NCBI RefSeq assembly: GCF_012641395.1
Contig: NZ_JABAIH010000001.1
Coordinates: 558,001-622,000, forward strand
Length of the DNA: 64,000 bases
From: Rhizobium sp. P32RR-XVIII
Lineage (GTDB): Bacteria; Pseudomonadota; Alphaproteobacteria; Rhizobiales; Rhizobiaceae
Direction: 5' to 3'
Below the pieces are notes generated by a model. That model worked only from the letters and a program-made list of their open reading frames with translations. It had not been told where the DNA came from and did no database searches. Every line of letters begins with the position of its first letter. Position 1 is the stretch's first letter. Shown piece after piece: positions 52,565 through 62,757 of the stretch. The position numbers and the translations under genes are program-made.

Positions 52565-54850
52565 ATGGATATGAACGAAATCAAAGAGATCTTTTTCCAG
52601 GAATGCGAGGAGCAGCTCGCCGAACTGGAATCCGGTCTTCTGAAAATGAATGATGGCGATCGCGATCCGGAAACCGTCAATGCGGTGTTCCGTGCCGTCC
52701 ATTCGATCAAGGGCGGCGCCGGCGCCTTCGGTCTGGACGCTCTCGTCGCCTTCGCCCATGTGTTCGAGACCACACTTGATTGCGTTCGCTCCAATAGGCT
52801 TGAGCCGACACAGGATGTCCTGAAGGTCATGCTGAAATCGGCCGATGTGCTGGCAGACCTCACCAATGCCGCCCGGGACGGCGGCAGCGTCGACGAAAGC
52901 CGCAGCCGCGGCCTGGTGAAAGAGCTCGAAGCGCTTGCACACGGCGAAATGCCGTCGCCGTCGAGCGCCGCCGAGGCTCCCGCGCCGAAGGCCGCCGCAA
53001 AACCTGCTCCGGCACCCGTTGCCGCCGCTCCGTCGCCGACCGACGAAAGCGGTTTCCAGCCTATTCCCTTCTCCTTCGGCGATTTCGGCGATGAAGAAGA
53101 AGCCGGTTCCGATCTTCCGGCTTATGAAATCACCTTCAAGCCACGCTCCGATCTCTATTCGAAGGGTAACGACGCGACCCTGCTGCTGCGCGATCTCTCC
53201 CGCCTGGGAGAGATGAGCTGCTATTGCAACATGGATGCGCTGCCAGGCCTCGAAGAATTGGATGCAGAAGCAGCTTACTTCTACTGGAACATCACGCTGA
53301 AGACGGATAAGGGCGAGGACGCCATTCGCGCGGTGTTCGAGTTCGCCGAATGGGATTGCGATCTGACGATCAAGGCGGTCGAAGCCGATGCCGCAACGGC
53401 GTCCAACGACGAACTGCCTATGATCCCCGTTCCCTTCGATTTGTCGATCCTCGATGACGGTGGTGCCATCGAGGCCCGGGAGGCGACGTCGGAGGTCGCT
53501 GCAGCCGTCGCCGCCGCTGAAACTGCCTCGAACGTTACGCAGATGGCTGCCGCGGCGGCCCGCGTCGAAAAGAAGGAATCGTCGGCGGCTGCCGCTGCCA
53601 GTGCGGCCGCTGCTGCACAAAACAATGCCGCCGCCGCAAGCGCGGGCCAGACCATCCGCGTCGATCTCGACCGCGTCGACCGCCTGATCAACCTTGTGGG
53701 CGAGCTTGTCATTAACCAGGCGATGCTCTCACAGAGCGTCATCGAGAACGATACGACCGGCACGTCTTCGATCAACATGGGCCTTGAGGAGCTGCAGCAG
53801 CTTACCCGCGAGATCCAGGATTCGGTGATGGCGATCCGCGCCCAGCCGGTGAAGCCGGTGTTCCAGCGCATGTCGCGTATCGTCCGCGAAATCGCCGACA
53901 TGACGGGCAAGACGATCCGCCTGATCACCGAAGGTGAAAACACCGAGGTCGACAAGACGGTCATCGACAAGATCGCCGAACCGCTGACGCACATGATCCG
54001 CAATGCCGTCGATCACGGCATCGAATCACCGGAAAAGCGCGCTGCCAGCGGAAAGAACGCTGAAGGCACCGTCCGCCTTACGGCAAAGCACCGGTCGGGA
54101 CGTATCCTGATCGAACTCGCCGACGACGGCGCCGGTATTAACCGCGAAAAGGTCAAGCAGAAGGCAATTGCCAACGAGCTGATCCCGGCCGATTCAAACC
54201 TGTCGGACGAAGAAATCGACAACCTGATCTTCCTGCCGGGCTTCTCCACGGCCGACAAGATCTCGGATATCTCCGGTCGCGGTGTCGGTATGGACGTCGT
54301 CAAGCGCTCGATCCAGGCGCTCGGCGGTCGCATCAGTATCACCTCGAGGCCGGGGCAGGGTTCCGTCTTCACGATGAGCCTGCCGCTGACGCTCGCCGTG
54401 CTCGACGGCATGGTGGTAACGGTCGCAGGCCAGACGCTTGTGGTACCGCTGACGGCCATCGTCGAAACGCTGCAGCCGGAAGCCTCCGCAATCCATTCAT
54501 TCGGTGCGAACCACCGCTTGATCTCGATCCGCAATTCGTTCTGCCCGCTGGTCGATGTCGGCCGCATCCTGAACTACCGCGCAACGCAGGCGAACCCGGT
54601 GGAGGGTGTCGCGCTGCTCGTGGAATCCGAAGGCGGCGGTCAGCGCGCTCTGATGGTCGACGCCATCCAGGGTCAGCGCCAGGTCGTCATCAAGAGCCTG
54701 GAAGCAAACTACACCCACGTTCCGGGCATTGCGGCTGCAACGATCCTCGGCGACGGGCGCGTGGCGCTCATCCTCGACGTCGATGCCGTCGTCGGCGCAT
54801 CGCGCGGCCAGGCCCTGAAGCCGGAAATGTCTTTGGCAGCGGTGGGATAA
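52565..54850 (+). CDS. cheA: Chemotaxis histidine kinase CheA
   Basis: A 761-residue kinase. P1/HPt with phosphorylated His46 ([13 protein letters not shown]); a Pro/Ala-rich linker; a P2-like region (150-290) with two related halves; an Ala-rich linker; P3 dimerisation (about 355-420: [19 protein letters not shown]); P4 HATPase with [21 protein letters not shown] and GRGVGMDVV; and P5 CheW-like at the C-terminus. It takes signals from receptors via CheW and phosphorylates CheY1, CheY2 and CheB. Central gene of the operon, 4 bases before cheW. Confidence 0.95.
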   Translation: MDMNEIKEIFFQECEEQLAELESGLLKMNDGDRDPETVNAVFRAVHSIKGGAGAFGLDALVAFAHVFETTLDCVRSNRLEPTQDVLKVMLKSADVLADLTNAARDGGSVDESRSRGLVKELEALAHGEMPSPSSAAEAPAPKAAAKPAPAPVAAAPSPTDESGFQPIPFSFGDFGDEEEAGSDLPAYEITFKPRSDLYSKGNDATLLLRDLSRLGEMSCYCNMDALPGLEELDAEAAYFYWNITLKTDKGEDAIRAVFEFAEWDCDLTIKAVEADAATASNDELPMIPVPFDLSILDDGGAIEAREATSEVAAAVAAAETASNVTQMAAAAARVEKKESSAAAAASAAAAAQNNAAAASAGQTIRVDLDRVDRLINLVGELVINQAMLSQSVIENDTTGTSSINMGLEELQQLTREIQDSVMAIRAQPVKPVFQRMSRIVREIADMTGKTIRLITEGENTEVDKTVIDKIAEPLTHMIRNAVDHGIESPEKRAASGKNAEGTVRLTAKHRSGRILIELADDGAGINREKVKQKAIANELIPADSNLSDEEIDNLIFLPGFSTADKISDISGRGVGMDVVKRSIQALGGRISITSRPGQGSVFTMSLPLTLAVLDGMVVTVAGQTLVVPLTAIVETLQPEASAIHSFGANHRLISIRNSFCPLVDVGRILNYRATQANPVEGVALLVESEGGGQRALMVDAIQGQRQVVIKSLEANYTHVPGIAAATILGDGRVALILDVDAVVGASRGQALKPEMSLAAVG

Positions 54851-54854
54851 GACG

Positions 54855-55322
54855 ATGTCGTACGGCGTGAAAAATCTGAGCCACGGGGATCGCGAACTGA
54901 TCGCGTTCCGCATTGGCGACCAGGAATTTTGCGTAAACATCATGTCGGTTCGCGAAATCCGCGGCTGGACGCCGGCAACGGCTATGCCGCATTCGCCAGC
55001 GTACATGAAAGGCGTCATCAACCTGCGTGGCGCGGTGCTGCCGATCATCGATCTTTCGGTGCGTCTCGGCATGAAAGCCGCTGAACCGTCGCAGCGCCAT
55101 GTCATCATTGTCGCCCAGGTTCATCGGAAAGTTGTCGGCCTGCTCGTCGACGCCGTGTCCGATATTCTGACCGTTACCGATGACAACATTCAGCCCACGC
55201 CGGAAGTCTCTTCCGAGGCGGAGCGCCAGTTCGCTCGCGGAATTCTTGCGATTGAAAAACGGATGATCTGCCTGCTCGAACTCGATGCGATCTTCCCCGA
55301 GACGGAAAGCGAAGCTGCATGA
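54855..55322 (+). CDS. cheW: Chemotaxis coupling protein CheW
   Basis: A 155-residue adaptor linking CheA to receptors. Typical CheW strands: [22 protein letters not shown] near the start, [22 protein letters not shown], then [16 protein letters not shown]. Its place within the operon between cheA and cheR fits Rhizobium leguminosarum che1. The stop overlaps the cheR ATG by 4 bases. Confidence 0.94.
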   Translation: MSYGVKNLSHGDRELIAFRIGDQEFCVNIMSVREIRGWTPATAMPHSPAYMKGVINLRGAVLPIIDLSVRLGMKAAEPSQRHVIIVAQVHRKVVGLLVDAVSDILTVTDDNIQPTPEVSSEAERQFARGILAIEKRMICLLELDAIFPETESEAA

Positions 55323-56230
55323 CTGCGTTGAGTGCAAAAGATATCAGACAGGGTAGCCCCGATGAGGTTCTGGCGAGCGGCGAATACCCGCTGACGCGCC
55401 GCGATCTCATGGAAATCGCTGCGATGATCTATTCGGATGCAGGGATCTACCTGAACGAGACGAAGGCTTCGCTGGTCTATTCGCGTCTGTCGAAGCACAT
55501 CCGCAGTCTCGGGCTTTCGGGTTTCCGCGAATACTGCTCCCTGGTCTCCAGTCCGGCTGGGGCGGCAGCGCGTCGCGAGATGCTCTCCCATCTCACGACC
55601 AACTTTACGCGTTTCTTCCGCGAGAACCATCATTTCGAGCATCTGCGCGACTATGTGCTGCCGGAGCTTTTGCACCGCGCCAAGACGGGCGGACGTGTGC
55701 GTATCTGGTCGGCTGCGTCTTCCGATGGCCAGGAGCCCTATTCGATCGCACTGACGGTCATCTCCCAGATGCCGAACGTTGCCGATTACGACTTCAAGAT
55801 CCTGGCGACCGATATCGACCCGAAGATCCTGGCGATAGCCCGGCAGGGCGCATATGACGAGACTGCTCTCGAAACCGTATCGCCGGGCATGCGCAAGCAG
55901 TGGTTCACGGAAGTCGACGTGCAGGGACGCCGCAAATTCCAGATCGACGATCGCGTCAAGCGGCTGATCACCTACAACGAGTTGAACCTGATGGCGCAGT
56001 GGCCCTTCAAGGGCAAGTTCGACGTGATCTTCTGCCGGAACGTCGTGATCTATTTCGATGAACCGACACAAATGAAGATTTGGTCGCGCTTTGCCGAACT
56101 GCTGCCGGAAGGAGGCCACCTTTACATCGGTCATTCCGAACGTGTCTCAGGCGAAGCCAAGAACGTCTTCGACAACATAGGCGTCACCACATATCGCTAC
56201 ACCGCAAGAGGACTGGGGAGAAAGGTATGA
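55319..56230 (+). CDS. cheR: Chemotaxis methyltransferase CheR
   Basis: A 303-residue SAM-dependent enzyme that methylates receptor Glu residues. The N-terminal helical domain (about 20-90) is followed by the SAM-binding part: [20 protein letters not shown] (130-150), [11 protein letters not shown] (near 158) and [11 protein letters not shown] (near 240). It is overlapped by cheW upstream and cheB downstream by 4 bases each. No C-terminal receptor-binding pentapeptide-type extension is seen. Confidence 0.95.
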   Translation: MTALSAKDIRQGSPDEVLASGEYPLTRRDLMEIAAMIYSDAGIYLNETKASLVYSRLSKHIRSLGLSGFREYCSLVSSPAGAAARREMLSHLTTNFTRFFRENHHFEHLRDYVLPELLHRAKTGGRVRIWSAASSDGQEPYSIALTVISQMPNVADYDFKILATDIDPKILAIARQGAYDETALETVSPGMRKQWFTEVDVQGRRKFQIDDRVKRLITYNELNLMAQWPFKGKFDVIFCRNVVIYFDEPTQMKIWSRFAELLPEGGHLYIGHSERVSGEAKNVFDNIGVTTYRYTARGLGRKV

Positions 56231-57270
56231 GCGCACCGGCACGAGTTCTCGTCGTCGACGACTCCCCAACCATGCGTGGGCTGATCACGGCCGTCCTGAG
56301 ATCCGATCCGGACGTCAGTGTCATCGGCGAGGCGGGCGACGCGCTGGAAGCGCGCGAGGCTATCAAGAAGCTCAATCCCGATGTCGTCACGCTGGACATC
56401 GAGATGCCGAACATGAACGGACTTGATTTTCTTGAGAAGATCATGCGGCTTCGGCCCATGCCGGTCATCATGGTTTCCACCTTGACGCACCGCGGTGCGG
56501 AAGCATCCCTGGCCGCCCTCGAAATCGGAGCCTTCGATTGTATCGGAAAGCCGGTGCCCGGCGAACCGCGTCCGTTCGGCGATCTGGCCGAGAAGGTGAA
56601 GGCGGCTGCGCGTTCGCAGCGCCGGTTCGTGCAACCCGCTGCAGCTCCCGTTCCGCCGCCATCGGTCGCTGATTTCCGGGTTGGACGCAAGATCGTCGCC
56701 ATCGGTTCTTCGACCGGTGGCGTCGAGGCCTTGATAGCGGTGCTCCAGAAGTTTCCGGCGAATTGTCCGCCGACGGTCATTACCCAGCATATGCCGCCGA
56801 CCTTCACCAAGAGCTTTGCGGACCGCCTCAACCGCCTCTGTGCCCCGGTGGTGACAGAAGCGACGGATGGCGCACGTTTAGAGATTGGTAAGATTTATCT
56901 GGCACCAGGCGGAGAACGTCATTTGCAGGTCGCGAATGTGTCGGCGCCCGTTTGCCGTCTTGTCGAGCGCGATCCTGTGAACGGACACCGTCCCTCGGTC
57001 GACGTTCTCTTCGATTCCGTTGCCGAACTTGCCGGACGCAACGCGGTCGGCGTGATCCTGACAGGCATGGGCCGCGATGGCGCGGCTGGCCTCTTGAAAA
57101 TGCGCCATGCCGGCGCGCGCACTCTCGGACAGAACGAAAAGACCTGCGTGGTCTATGGAATGCCGCGAGTGGCCCACGAACTCGGCGCCGTTGAGCAGCA
57201 GCTGCCACTGAATGCGATCGGCGAAGAAATACTGAAAATGACAGCCGCCCGAAAAGAAGGAACCGAATAA
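56227..57270 (+). CDS. cheB: Chemotaxis methylesterase CheB
   Basis: A 347-residue receptor demethylase. N-terminal receiver with Asp pair in [10 protein letters not shown] and acceptor Asp in [12 protein letters not shown] near residue 58. C-terminal esterase with the catalytic triad: Ser in [11 protein letters not shown], His in TQHMPPTF and Asp in [12 protein letters not shown]. Phosphorylation by CheA activates it. The start is the ATG at 56227 after GAGAAAGGT. It overlaps cheR by 4 bases and cheY2 by one base. Confidence 0.95.
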   Translation: MSAPARVLVVDDSPTMRGLITAVLRSDPDVSVIGEAGDALEAREAIKKLNPDVVTLDIEMPNMNGLDFLEKIMRLRPMPVIMVSTLTHRGAEASLAALEIGAFDCIGKPVPGEPRPFGDLAEKVKAAARSQRRFVQPAAAPVPPPSVADFRVGRKIVAIGSSTGGVEALIAVLQKFPANCPPTVITQHMPPTFTKSFADRLNRLCAPVVTEATDGARLEIGKIYLAPGGERHLQVANVSAPVCRLVERDPVNGHRPSVDVLFDSVAELAGRNAVGVILTGMGRDGAAGLLKMRHAGARTLGQNEKTCVVYGMPRVAHELGAVEQQLPLNAIGEEILKMTAARKEGTE

Positions 57271-57659
57271 TGTCGATAGCCGAGAAGATAAAAGTTCTGA
57301 TCGTGGATGATCAGGTCACGAGCCGATTGCTGCTCAGCGATGCGCTGACCCAGCTCGGCTTCAAGCAGATCACGGCTGCCGGTGACGGCGAGCAGGGCAT
57401 GAAGATCATGGCTCAGCAGCCGCATCACCTCGTGATCTCGGACTTCAACATGCCGAAGATGGACGGCCTCGGCTTTCTCCAGGCGGTTCGTGCCAACCCG
57501 GCAACGAAGAAAGCGGCCTTCATTATCCTGACGGCCCAGGGCGATCGTGCGCTGGTCACGAAGGCAGCTCAGCTCGGCGCCAACAACGTGCTTGCGAAGC
57601 CCTTCACCATTGAGAAGATGAAAGCGGCTATCGAGGCTGTTTTTGGAGCGCTGAAATGA
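57270..57659 (+). CDS. cheY2: Chemotaxis response regulator CheY2
   Basis: A 129-residue receiver. Acidic pair Asp13-Asp14, acceptor Asp58 ([12 protein letters not shown]), Lys near 111 (LAKPF). In Sinorhizobium, Asp58-phosphorylated CheY2 slows the motor and is the main output regulator. The cheD ATG overlaps the stop by 4 bases. Confidence 0.93.
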   Translation: MSIAEKIKVLIVDDQVTSRLLLSDALTQLGFKQITAAGDGEQGMKIMAQQPHHLVISDFNMPKMDGLGFLQAVRANPATKKAAFIILTAQGDRALVTKAAQLGANNVLAKPFTIEKMKAAIEAVFGALK

Positions 57660-58210
57660 GTGTCGAGGCAGCAGCCCGCCGCGTTCATATCATTCAAGGC
57701 GAATGGAAGGTCCTGAATGATCCGAACGCGGTTTTGACGACCATACTTGGCTCGTGTGTGGCTGCATGTCTGCGTGACCCGGTGGCTGGAGTGGGCGGCA
57801 TGAACCACTTTTTGCTTCCAGGTACGGGCAACACGCCAATGAATGGCGGAGGCGACACACGCTACGGTATTCATCTGATGGAATTGCTGATCAACGGCCT
57901 TCTGAAGCAGGGCGCGCGCCGCGACCGCCTGGAGGCCAAGATTTTCGGCGGGGCGAAGACGATCTCGACATTCTCCAACGTCGGTGAACAGAACGCCGCC
58001 TTCGCCATGCAGTTCCTGAGAGATGAAGGAATTCCCGTCGTCAGCTCGAGTACCGGCGGCGAACATGGCCGCAAGCTCGAATACTGGCCGGTTTCGGGCC
58101 GGGCGCGTCAGTACCCGCTGACCGGCGCCGAAACGCAAAAGACGGTCGCTCTGGAACAGCGCAATGTCGCGCCGCAGAAACCAATCGAAACGAGCATCGA
58201 GTTTTTTTAG
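57656..58210 (+). CDS. cheD: Chemoreceptor glutamine deamidase CheD
   Basis: A 184-residue deamidase. Catalytic Cys in [14 protein letters not shown] near residue 38 and His in [10 protein letters not shown] near residue 55, the classic CheD pair. It converts receptor Gln to Glu, making methylation sites. The fold continues to [18 protein letters not shown]. Overlaps cheY2 by 4 bases. Confidence 0.94.
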   Translation: MSVEAAARRVHIIQGEWKVLNDPNAVLTTILGSCVAACLRDPVAGVGGMNHFLLPGTGNTPMNGGGDTRYGIHLMELLINGLLKQGARRDRLEAKIFGGAKTISTFSNVGEQNAAFAMQFLRDEGIPVVSSSTGGEHGRKLEYWPVSGRARQYPLTGAETQKTVALEQRNVAPQKPIETSIEFF

Positions 58211-58220
58211 AGGGTTTTTT

Positions 58221-58610
58221 ATGACTTTTAATGGAACAGCAGAGCCGCTTTCGCCCGTCGAAGCGCTTCCAGATATTCTGATGCGTATCGTTTCCGAACT
58301 GCATGACGTTGCTTATCTCATTGAACGCATCGAGCCGCAGCTCCTCGAAATCGGGGGTGCCGACATCCTGAACGCGCCGTCTAGCATGAAGGTCATGCAG
58401 GGCATCGATCTCGCCGTGCAAAAAACCCGCGGCTTGGCGGAATTCCTCGACACGATCACCGGCGAAATTCCTCAGAACTGGGCGGTTGACGTTGCAACCG
58501 CACTCAGCCTGGTCAAGCTGGCCGAGATGCAGAAAGCACTTGGCGGCACCACACGTCACGGGCATTCCCAGCCGCTCAGCAAGGCGGCCGGCGATTTTGA
58601 CCTTTTCTGA
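58221..58610 (+). CDS. cheT: CheT, rhizobial chemotaxis accessory protein
   Basis: A 129-residue mostly helical protein, last of the che operon, 10 bases after cheD. The ATG at 58221 is preceded by AGAGGG. Rhizobial CheT proteins hold this position. A Leu-rich helix (ILMRIVSELHDVAYLIERIE) and a second helix (IDLAVQKTRGLAEFLDTI) are seen, and a Ser/Pro-rich C-terminus. No catalytic motif. Its precise function in this strain is unknown; homologs have been linked to chemotaxis control. Confidence 0.8.
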   Translation: MTFNGTAEPLSPVEALPDILMRIVSELHDVAYLIERIEPQLLEIGGADILNAPSSMKVMQGIDLAVQKTRGLAEFLDTITGEIPQNWAVDVATALSLVKLAEMQKALGGTTRHGHSQPLSKAAGDFDLF

Positions 58611-58614
58611 CTTT

Positions 58615-58633
58615 AGGGCTCCCGAGCAGCCCT
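58615..58633 (+). other. Hairpin after cheT
   Basis: AGGGCT (58615-58620) and AGCCCT (58628-58633) form a 6-bp stem with a 7-base loop. No T tract follows, so it is more likely an RNA stability element than a full terminator, and fliF could be co-transcribed. Confidence 0.4.
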
Positions 58634-58719
58634 GACGAAACGCTCGCACAAGTTTCGCCGTCTATCAAGGAATGAGGCAATAAGCCTGCTTTGTGTCCGA
58701 CGGATCGTGCGAGAACAGA

Positions 58720-60411
58720 ATGAATCTGTTAAATCAATTAGTTCAGATCTTTAAGAACTTAGGTTCGCTGGGGCGGACCCGCCTATTGGCGCTTGCTGGC
58801 GTCGGCGTTCTTTCAATAGCAATTATTTTGGCCGCGGCCCTTTTCGTCAACAAACCGGCGCAGGAGACGCTCTACGTCGGCCTCGAGACGTCCGACTTGA
58901 ACCAGATCAGCATGGCTCTTGCGGAAGCCAGTATCGCCTTCCAGGTCGGCACTGACGGTTCAAGCATCACGGTGCCGGCGGGCATGACGGGCAAGGCCCG
59001 CCTGTTGCTTGCCGAGCGCGGTCTGCCGAACAGCGCGAATGCAGGCTATGAACTTTTCGATCATGTCGGCTCGCTCGGCCTCACCTCTTTCATGCAGGAA
59101 GTAACACGCGTCCGTGCGCTCGAAGGTGAAATAGGGCGCACGATTCAGTCCATCTCGGGCATCACTGCCGCTCGCGTTCATATCGTCATGCCCGAGGTCG
59201 GTAACTTCCGTAAGGCAGAACAGAAGCCTACAGCCTCCGTCATGATCCGGGCGAGCGCTACGGCGGGGCGAAGTGCCGCTAGTGCGATCCGCCACCTGGT
59301 AGCCTCGGCCGTGCCGGGGCTTGAGGTTGATGACGTGACCATTCTCGATTCCACCGGCCAGTTGCTCGCGTCCGGCGACGACGCGAGCAACAGTTCACTG
59401 AACCGTTCACTGGGCATCGTCCAGAATGTCCAGCAGGAAGTCGAATCGAATATCGACAAGGCGCTGGCTCCTTTCCTTGGTATGGACAACTTTCGTTCAA
59501 GCGTGACCGCCCAGCTCAACACGGACGCACAACAGATCCAGGAAACCGTCTACGATCCGAACTCAAAGGTCGAACGTTCGGTGCGATCGACCAAGGAGGC
59601 CTCGCAGTCGCAGCAGACGCAGGCCGACAACGCGACGACCGTGCAGCAGAACGTTCCGCAGGCGGCCCCCCAGCAAGGTGGCGACAACAGTCCGCAATCG
59701 CAGGACAAGTCGGATAAGCGGGAAGAACAAACGAACTACGAAATCAACAGCAAGACCACGGCGACCACCCGTAGCAGCTACAGGGTCGAGAAGCTGTCGA
59801 TCGCGGTTGTCGTTAACAAGGGACGTATCGGCCAGATGGTCGGTCAACCTGCCGATCAGGCGAAGATTGACGCCTATCTCGCCGAGATGCAGAAGATCGT
59901 GTCATCGGCTGCAGGCCTCAGCGCCGATCGGGGAGATGTCGTCACCGTGACGGCAATGGATTTCCTCGATAACCAGCTTCTGGAAGATACCGGCACCGGC
60001 GTTCAGGTCATGGATATGCTGAGCCGCAACCTTGCCGGAATCATCAATTCGCTGGCCTTCCTGGGAGTCGCCTTCGTCGTGGTCTGGATGGGTGTACGCC
60101 CGCTCGTACGCAGCATCAATGGCACCGGTGCCGGTGTCATAGGCGACACGTCGGCCGAGAGCGTTGGCCTGGAACTGCCGGATTTTGCGCCGGGAGCCGG
60201 GGCCGAAGGTGGCGCTCTTATGGACGGCTTCGGCTCGGACTTCGGCTTCGACAGCACGGAGGATCTGCTCAGCCTGGGCGACGACGACGGCAACTTCAAC
60301 CGGCGCGTCAAGGAAGGTCCGGAACGGAAACTCGCGCGCATGGTGGAAATCAACGAAGAGCGCGCCGCGAAAATTCTCAGGAAATGGGCGGTTGACAGCG
60401 CCGCCGCTTAA
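58720..60411 (+). CDS. fliF: Flagellar MS-ring protein FliF
   Basis: A 563-residue protein forming the base of the flagellar motor. The start is the ATG at 58720 (MNLLNQLVQI). First transmembrane helix near residues 22-44, then the periplasmic ring-building regions (ETLYVGLETSDLNQI; GRTIQSISGITAARVHIVMPE), a Gln/Ser-rich, poorly conserved loop at about 290-345, a second helix near 440-460, and the cytoplasmic FliG-binding tail. A strong terminator follows at once. Confidence 0.95.
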   Translation: MNLLNQLVQIFKNLGSLGRTRLLALAGVGVLSIAIILAAALFVNKPAQETLYVGLETSDLNQISMALAEASIAFQVGTDGSSITVPAGMTGKARLLLAERGLPNSANAGYELFDHVGSLGLTSFMQEVTRVRALEGEIGRTIQSISGITAARVHIVMPEVGNFRKAEQKPTASVMIRASATAGRSAASAIRHLVASAVPGLEVDDVTILDSTGQLLASGDDASNSSLNRSLGIVQNVQQEVESNIDKALAPFLGMDNFRSSVTAQLNTDAQQIQETVYDPNSKVERSVRSTKEASQSQQTQADNATTVQQNVPQAAPQQGGDNSPQSQDKSDKREEQTNYEINSKTTATTRSSYRVEKLSIAVVVNKGRIGQMVGQPADQAKIDAYLAEMQKIVSSAAGLSADRGDVVTVTAMDFLDNQLLEDTGTGVQVMDMLSRNLAGIINSLAFLGVAFVVVWMGVRPLVRSINGTGAGVIGDTSAESVGLELPDFAPGAGAEGGALMDGFGSDFGFDSTEDLLSLGDDDGNFNRRVKEGPERKLARMVEINEERAAKILRKWAVDSAAA

Positions 60412-60415
60412 AGAG

Positions 60416-60438
60416 AAGGCCGGGCAACCGGCCTTTTT
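60416..60438 (+). terminator. Intrinsic terminator of fliF
   Basis: AAGGCCGG (60416-60423) pairs with CCGGCCTT (60428-60435) with a GCAA loop, a GNRA tetraloop, and a T run follows. It lies 4 bases after the fliF stop codon. Confidence 0.88.
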
Positions 60439-60439
60439 T

Positions 60440-60742
60440 ATTGTCTTTAAACCGTGTGCCGGCGCCGCGAAATGTTGTTTGGACCTGCTCAATGCGGCGC
60501 ATAAGTTGTCGACGGCTGCACAGAATCGCCATAAATTAAGCTAGATCCAAGCAAGCGAAATTGGCTCGCGAATCAGGCGCATGGATAGCAGCAAGAGTAA
60601 ATCCCCAGATACTCGGATATGGCGAATTGCGCGGACTGACTTACTCTTGGGTGATTCGTTTAACCATAGGCGCAGGCCGCTCAGATGCTGCGCAGACAAG
60701 CCTTTGCAGAGATAGCTCTTTTTCAGTCGCGGGACGTTGCCC
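60440..60742. other. Region upstream of visN
   Basis: About 300 bases without a gene. It should contain the visNR promoter; no clear -35/-10 pair could be chosen with confidence. The end (TTTTTCAGTCGCGGGACG) lies just before the visN start. Confidence 0.4.
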
Positions 60743-61489
60743 ATGGATATGCACATACTGCAGTCGCTAAAAAGCGAAAATCAGGCAGCGAATTATGTCG
60801 GCGTCCAGGCTGTAAATCCTTGCTCCCGTGAGGAGCTCATCGGTCAGCTCAGGGAAATCGTAGAGAGTGGCAGGCTGCAGGCGGCGCTGCGGATGCTGAC
60901 GGATTATGTTGGAGCCTCGCACTATCTGCTGGCGCGTTCCGATCTTGTCCAGGAGGCCGGGCTCGACTTCATAGTATCTTCGGACTGGCCGTTCGATCTT
61001 GCGAAGGATCTGGCGGCGAGCCTGACAAACAGCTACGGGCGCACGACGGAGTTGGAAAAATGCATGCAGCTCTTCCAGCCCAACTTTGCTTTCCTGCCTG
61101 ACCACGCCGCCGTACCGGACGGCGCCAGCCGGCAGTATTGCTCTTTGATGTTTAACGTCGGCCGTTCGCGAATCTCGCTGATGTTCCTTTTTGATGACGG
61201 GTTTATCCTGTCGCCGGAACGCCTCAGGGACGGAGGCCTCGTTGCAGGTTACCTCGCGAGCTCTCTTCAGTGCGGAGGCAGCCGGACGGAACGCGACTTT
61301 GAACTGACGGAGCGGGAAATCGAGTGCCTGTTCTGGATTGCAGAGGGCAAGACCAGCGATGAGATCGCCATGATCCTGGGCATCTCCCGCAACACGATCA
61401 ATAACTACATTACGAGCGTCATGCGAAAGACCGCGACCAAAACGCGTTCGGAAGCGATAGCCTTCGCCGTAAGAAATAATCTCGTTTGA
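60743..61489 (+). CDS. visN: Flagellar master regulator VisN (LuxR family)
   Basis: A 248-residue regulator. N-terminal alpha/beta domain with an Ala/Leu-rich helix (ESGRLQAALRMLTDYVG), and C-terminal LuxR-type HTH (about 185-245: LTEREIECLFWIAEGKTSDEIA; SRNTINNYITSVMRKT). VisN and VisR act as a heterodimer at the top of rhizobial motility control, activating rem. The ATG at 60743 was chosen over a TTG 6 bases upstream. visR follows after 9 bases. Confidence 0.92.
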   Translation: MDMHILQSLKSENQAANYVGVQAVNPCSREELIGQLREIVESGRLQAALRMLTDYVGASHYLLARSDLVQEAGLDFIVSSDWPFDLAKDLAASLTNSYGRTTELEKCMQLFQPNFAFLPDHAAVPDGASRQYCSLMFNVGRSRISLMFLFDDGFILSPERLRDGGLVAGYLASSLQCGGSRTERDFELTEREIECLFWIAEGKTSDEIAMILGISRNTINNYITSVMRKTATKTRSEAIAFAVRNNLV

Positions 61490-61498
61490 GAGGACTCC

Positions 61499-62248
61499 AT
61501 GGTGCAACTATCAAACAGGGCGGCGGCTAGCACCGAGCATATACGCAGCGTTCGCGTGAACAGAGTAAGCAGCCGCTCCGACCTGTTCCCGCGGCTGGTC
61601 GCGATGCAGAAGCTCGCCGATGCCAAGAATTTCGCTGTCTATCGGGTAAGCGGTTCGGGCATTCCGACGAAGCAGCGCCTCGTCTGCGAATTGGAGAATT
61701 GGGGCTCATCGGCAGCACCGGCCTCCAGCAAGGCCTTCATCGACGCCTATGGCGACGTGCTGCTCGATCACATAGAGAAATCCGTTTTGCCGCTGTCATG
61801 GGCAGGCGGCCACGATAAGGCCACTCCGGGGTCAGCGGATTTTGGGTCCTTTCTAATACGCCTCAAGGACGGCATCTTGCCCTTTTCTGGCATTGCTTTT
61901 CCCGTGCGGCTCGGCGCCACCGGAAACGGCTACGTCGTATTCACGGGCGATGATCTCGATCCCGGCTGCGATATACTCCTCGAGCTTCATGGCCGCAGCT
62001 GCCACATCATGATCGATCTGCTCTCGCTGGATGAGCGGCGGGCTGCGGCTGCGGCGGCACTGAGCGAGCGCGAGATCGCCTGCCTGCAACTTGCCGGCGA
62101 CGGTCGCATCAGCGAAGAGATTGCCGACAAGCTTGGGCTCTCCGTTCATACGGTGAACGCCTATCTCGGCTCGGCCACAATCAAGCTCGACTCGGTCAAT
62201 CGCATTCAGGCGATCGCCAAGGCGATCCGCCTTGGCTACATCAGCTGA
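61499..62248 (+). CDS. visR: Flagellar master regulator VisR (LuxR family)
   Basis: A 249-residue regulator, partner of VisN. The N-terminal sensor-like domain (20-165) carries Arg-rich start residues, and the C-terminal HTH (about 180-245) reads LSEREIACLQLAGDGRISEEIA, then LSVHTVNAYLGSATIKLDSVN. The N-terminal domain may bind a metabolite, since both are often described as ligand-dependent, but this is not established. GAGAGGACTCC precedes the ATG. Confidence 0.92.
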   Translation: MVQLSNRAAASTEHIRSVRVNRVSSRSDLFPRLVAMQKLADAKNFAVYRVSGSGIPTKQRLVCELENWGSSAAPASSKAFIDAYGDVLLDHIEKSVLPLSWAGGHDKATPGSADFGSFLIRLKDGILPFSGIAFPVRLGATGNGYVVFTGDDLDPGCDILLELHGRSCHIMIDLLSLDERRAAAAAALSEREIACLQLAGDGRISEEIADKLGLSVHTVNAYLGSATIKLDSVNRIQAIAKAIRLGYIS

Positions 62249-62311
62249 CGAGCCGATAACGAACCCGGCCAGAAAACCGGCGGCTTCTCGGTGCTTCAAA
62301 TTGAAGGATGA

Positions 62312-62752
62312 TCAGCCGGCAAGCGCCTGAAGCGGCCGTGTATTATAGCGGCTTTCGCGCAGGCTGCGTTCGAGGAAGGCCGTATTTTCGTCAGGATCAG
62401 CCGATGGCTCCTGAAAGGCGATATGACTGATGTCGATGCCGGCATGGTGTTCCGCAAGGGTCAATTGCGCATAGACGGTCACGCCGCGCGGCTTGATTTC
62501 GAGATCGAGTACGACCTCTGGCTTGCCGCCCCATTCCAGCGTGTAGTTGCCCCCAAGCCCAAAATTGACCGTGCCCGGATGAAAGAATAGTTCCGCGGCC
62601 GACGTGACCAAGTCTGCGATACTGCCGTAATACTCGAAGCGCAGCAGCGAAATAAGATCCGCAGCGTCGAGGAGCCGAAGCTCGGTCGCAACCGGACTGA
62701 TGGCTTCTGCAAGAATTCTTTCACGCTGAGAAGAGTAGGGGCATTTCTTCAT
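62312..62752 (-). CDS. Conserved protein next to flhB
   Basis: A 146-residue soluble protein that follows flhB by 5 bases on the minus strand, so the two are likely co-translated. Mixed alpha/beta content with conserved-looking LRFEYYGSIADLVTSAAELF and HHAGIDISHIAFQEPSADP segments. It is a steady neighbour of visNR and flhB in rhizobia, probably linked to motility, but without a known family that I can name. Confidence 0.65.
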   Translation of the reverse strand: MKKCPYSSQRERILAEAISPVATELRLLDAADLISLLRFEYYGSIADLVTSAAELFFHPGTVNFGLGGNYTLEWGGKPEVVLDLEIKPRGVTVYAQLTLAEHHAGIDISHIAFQEPSADPDENTAFLERSLRESRYNTRPLQALAG

Positions 62753-62757
62753 ACGGC

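Noticed and set aside
52544..53620. A 358-codon open frame on the minus strand
   Set aside because: Antisense to cheA and rich in Arg and Gly without structure.
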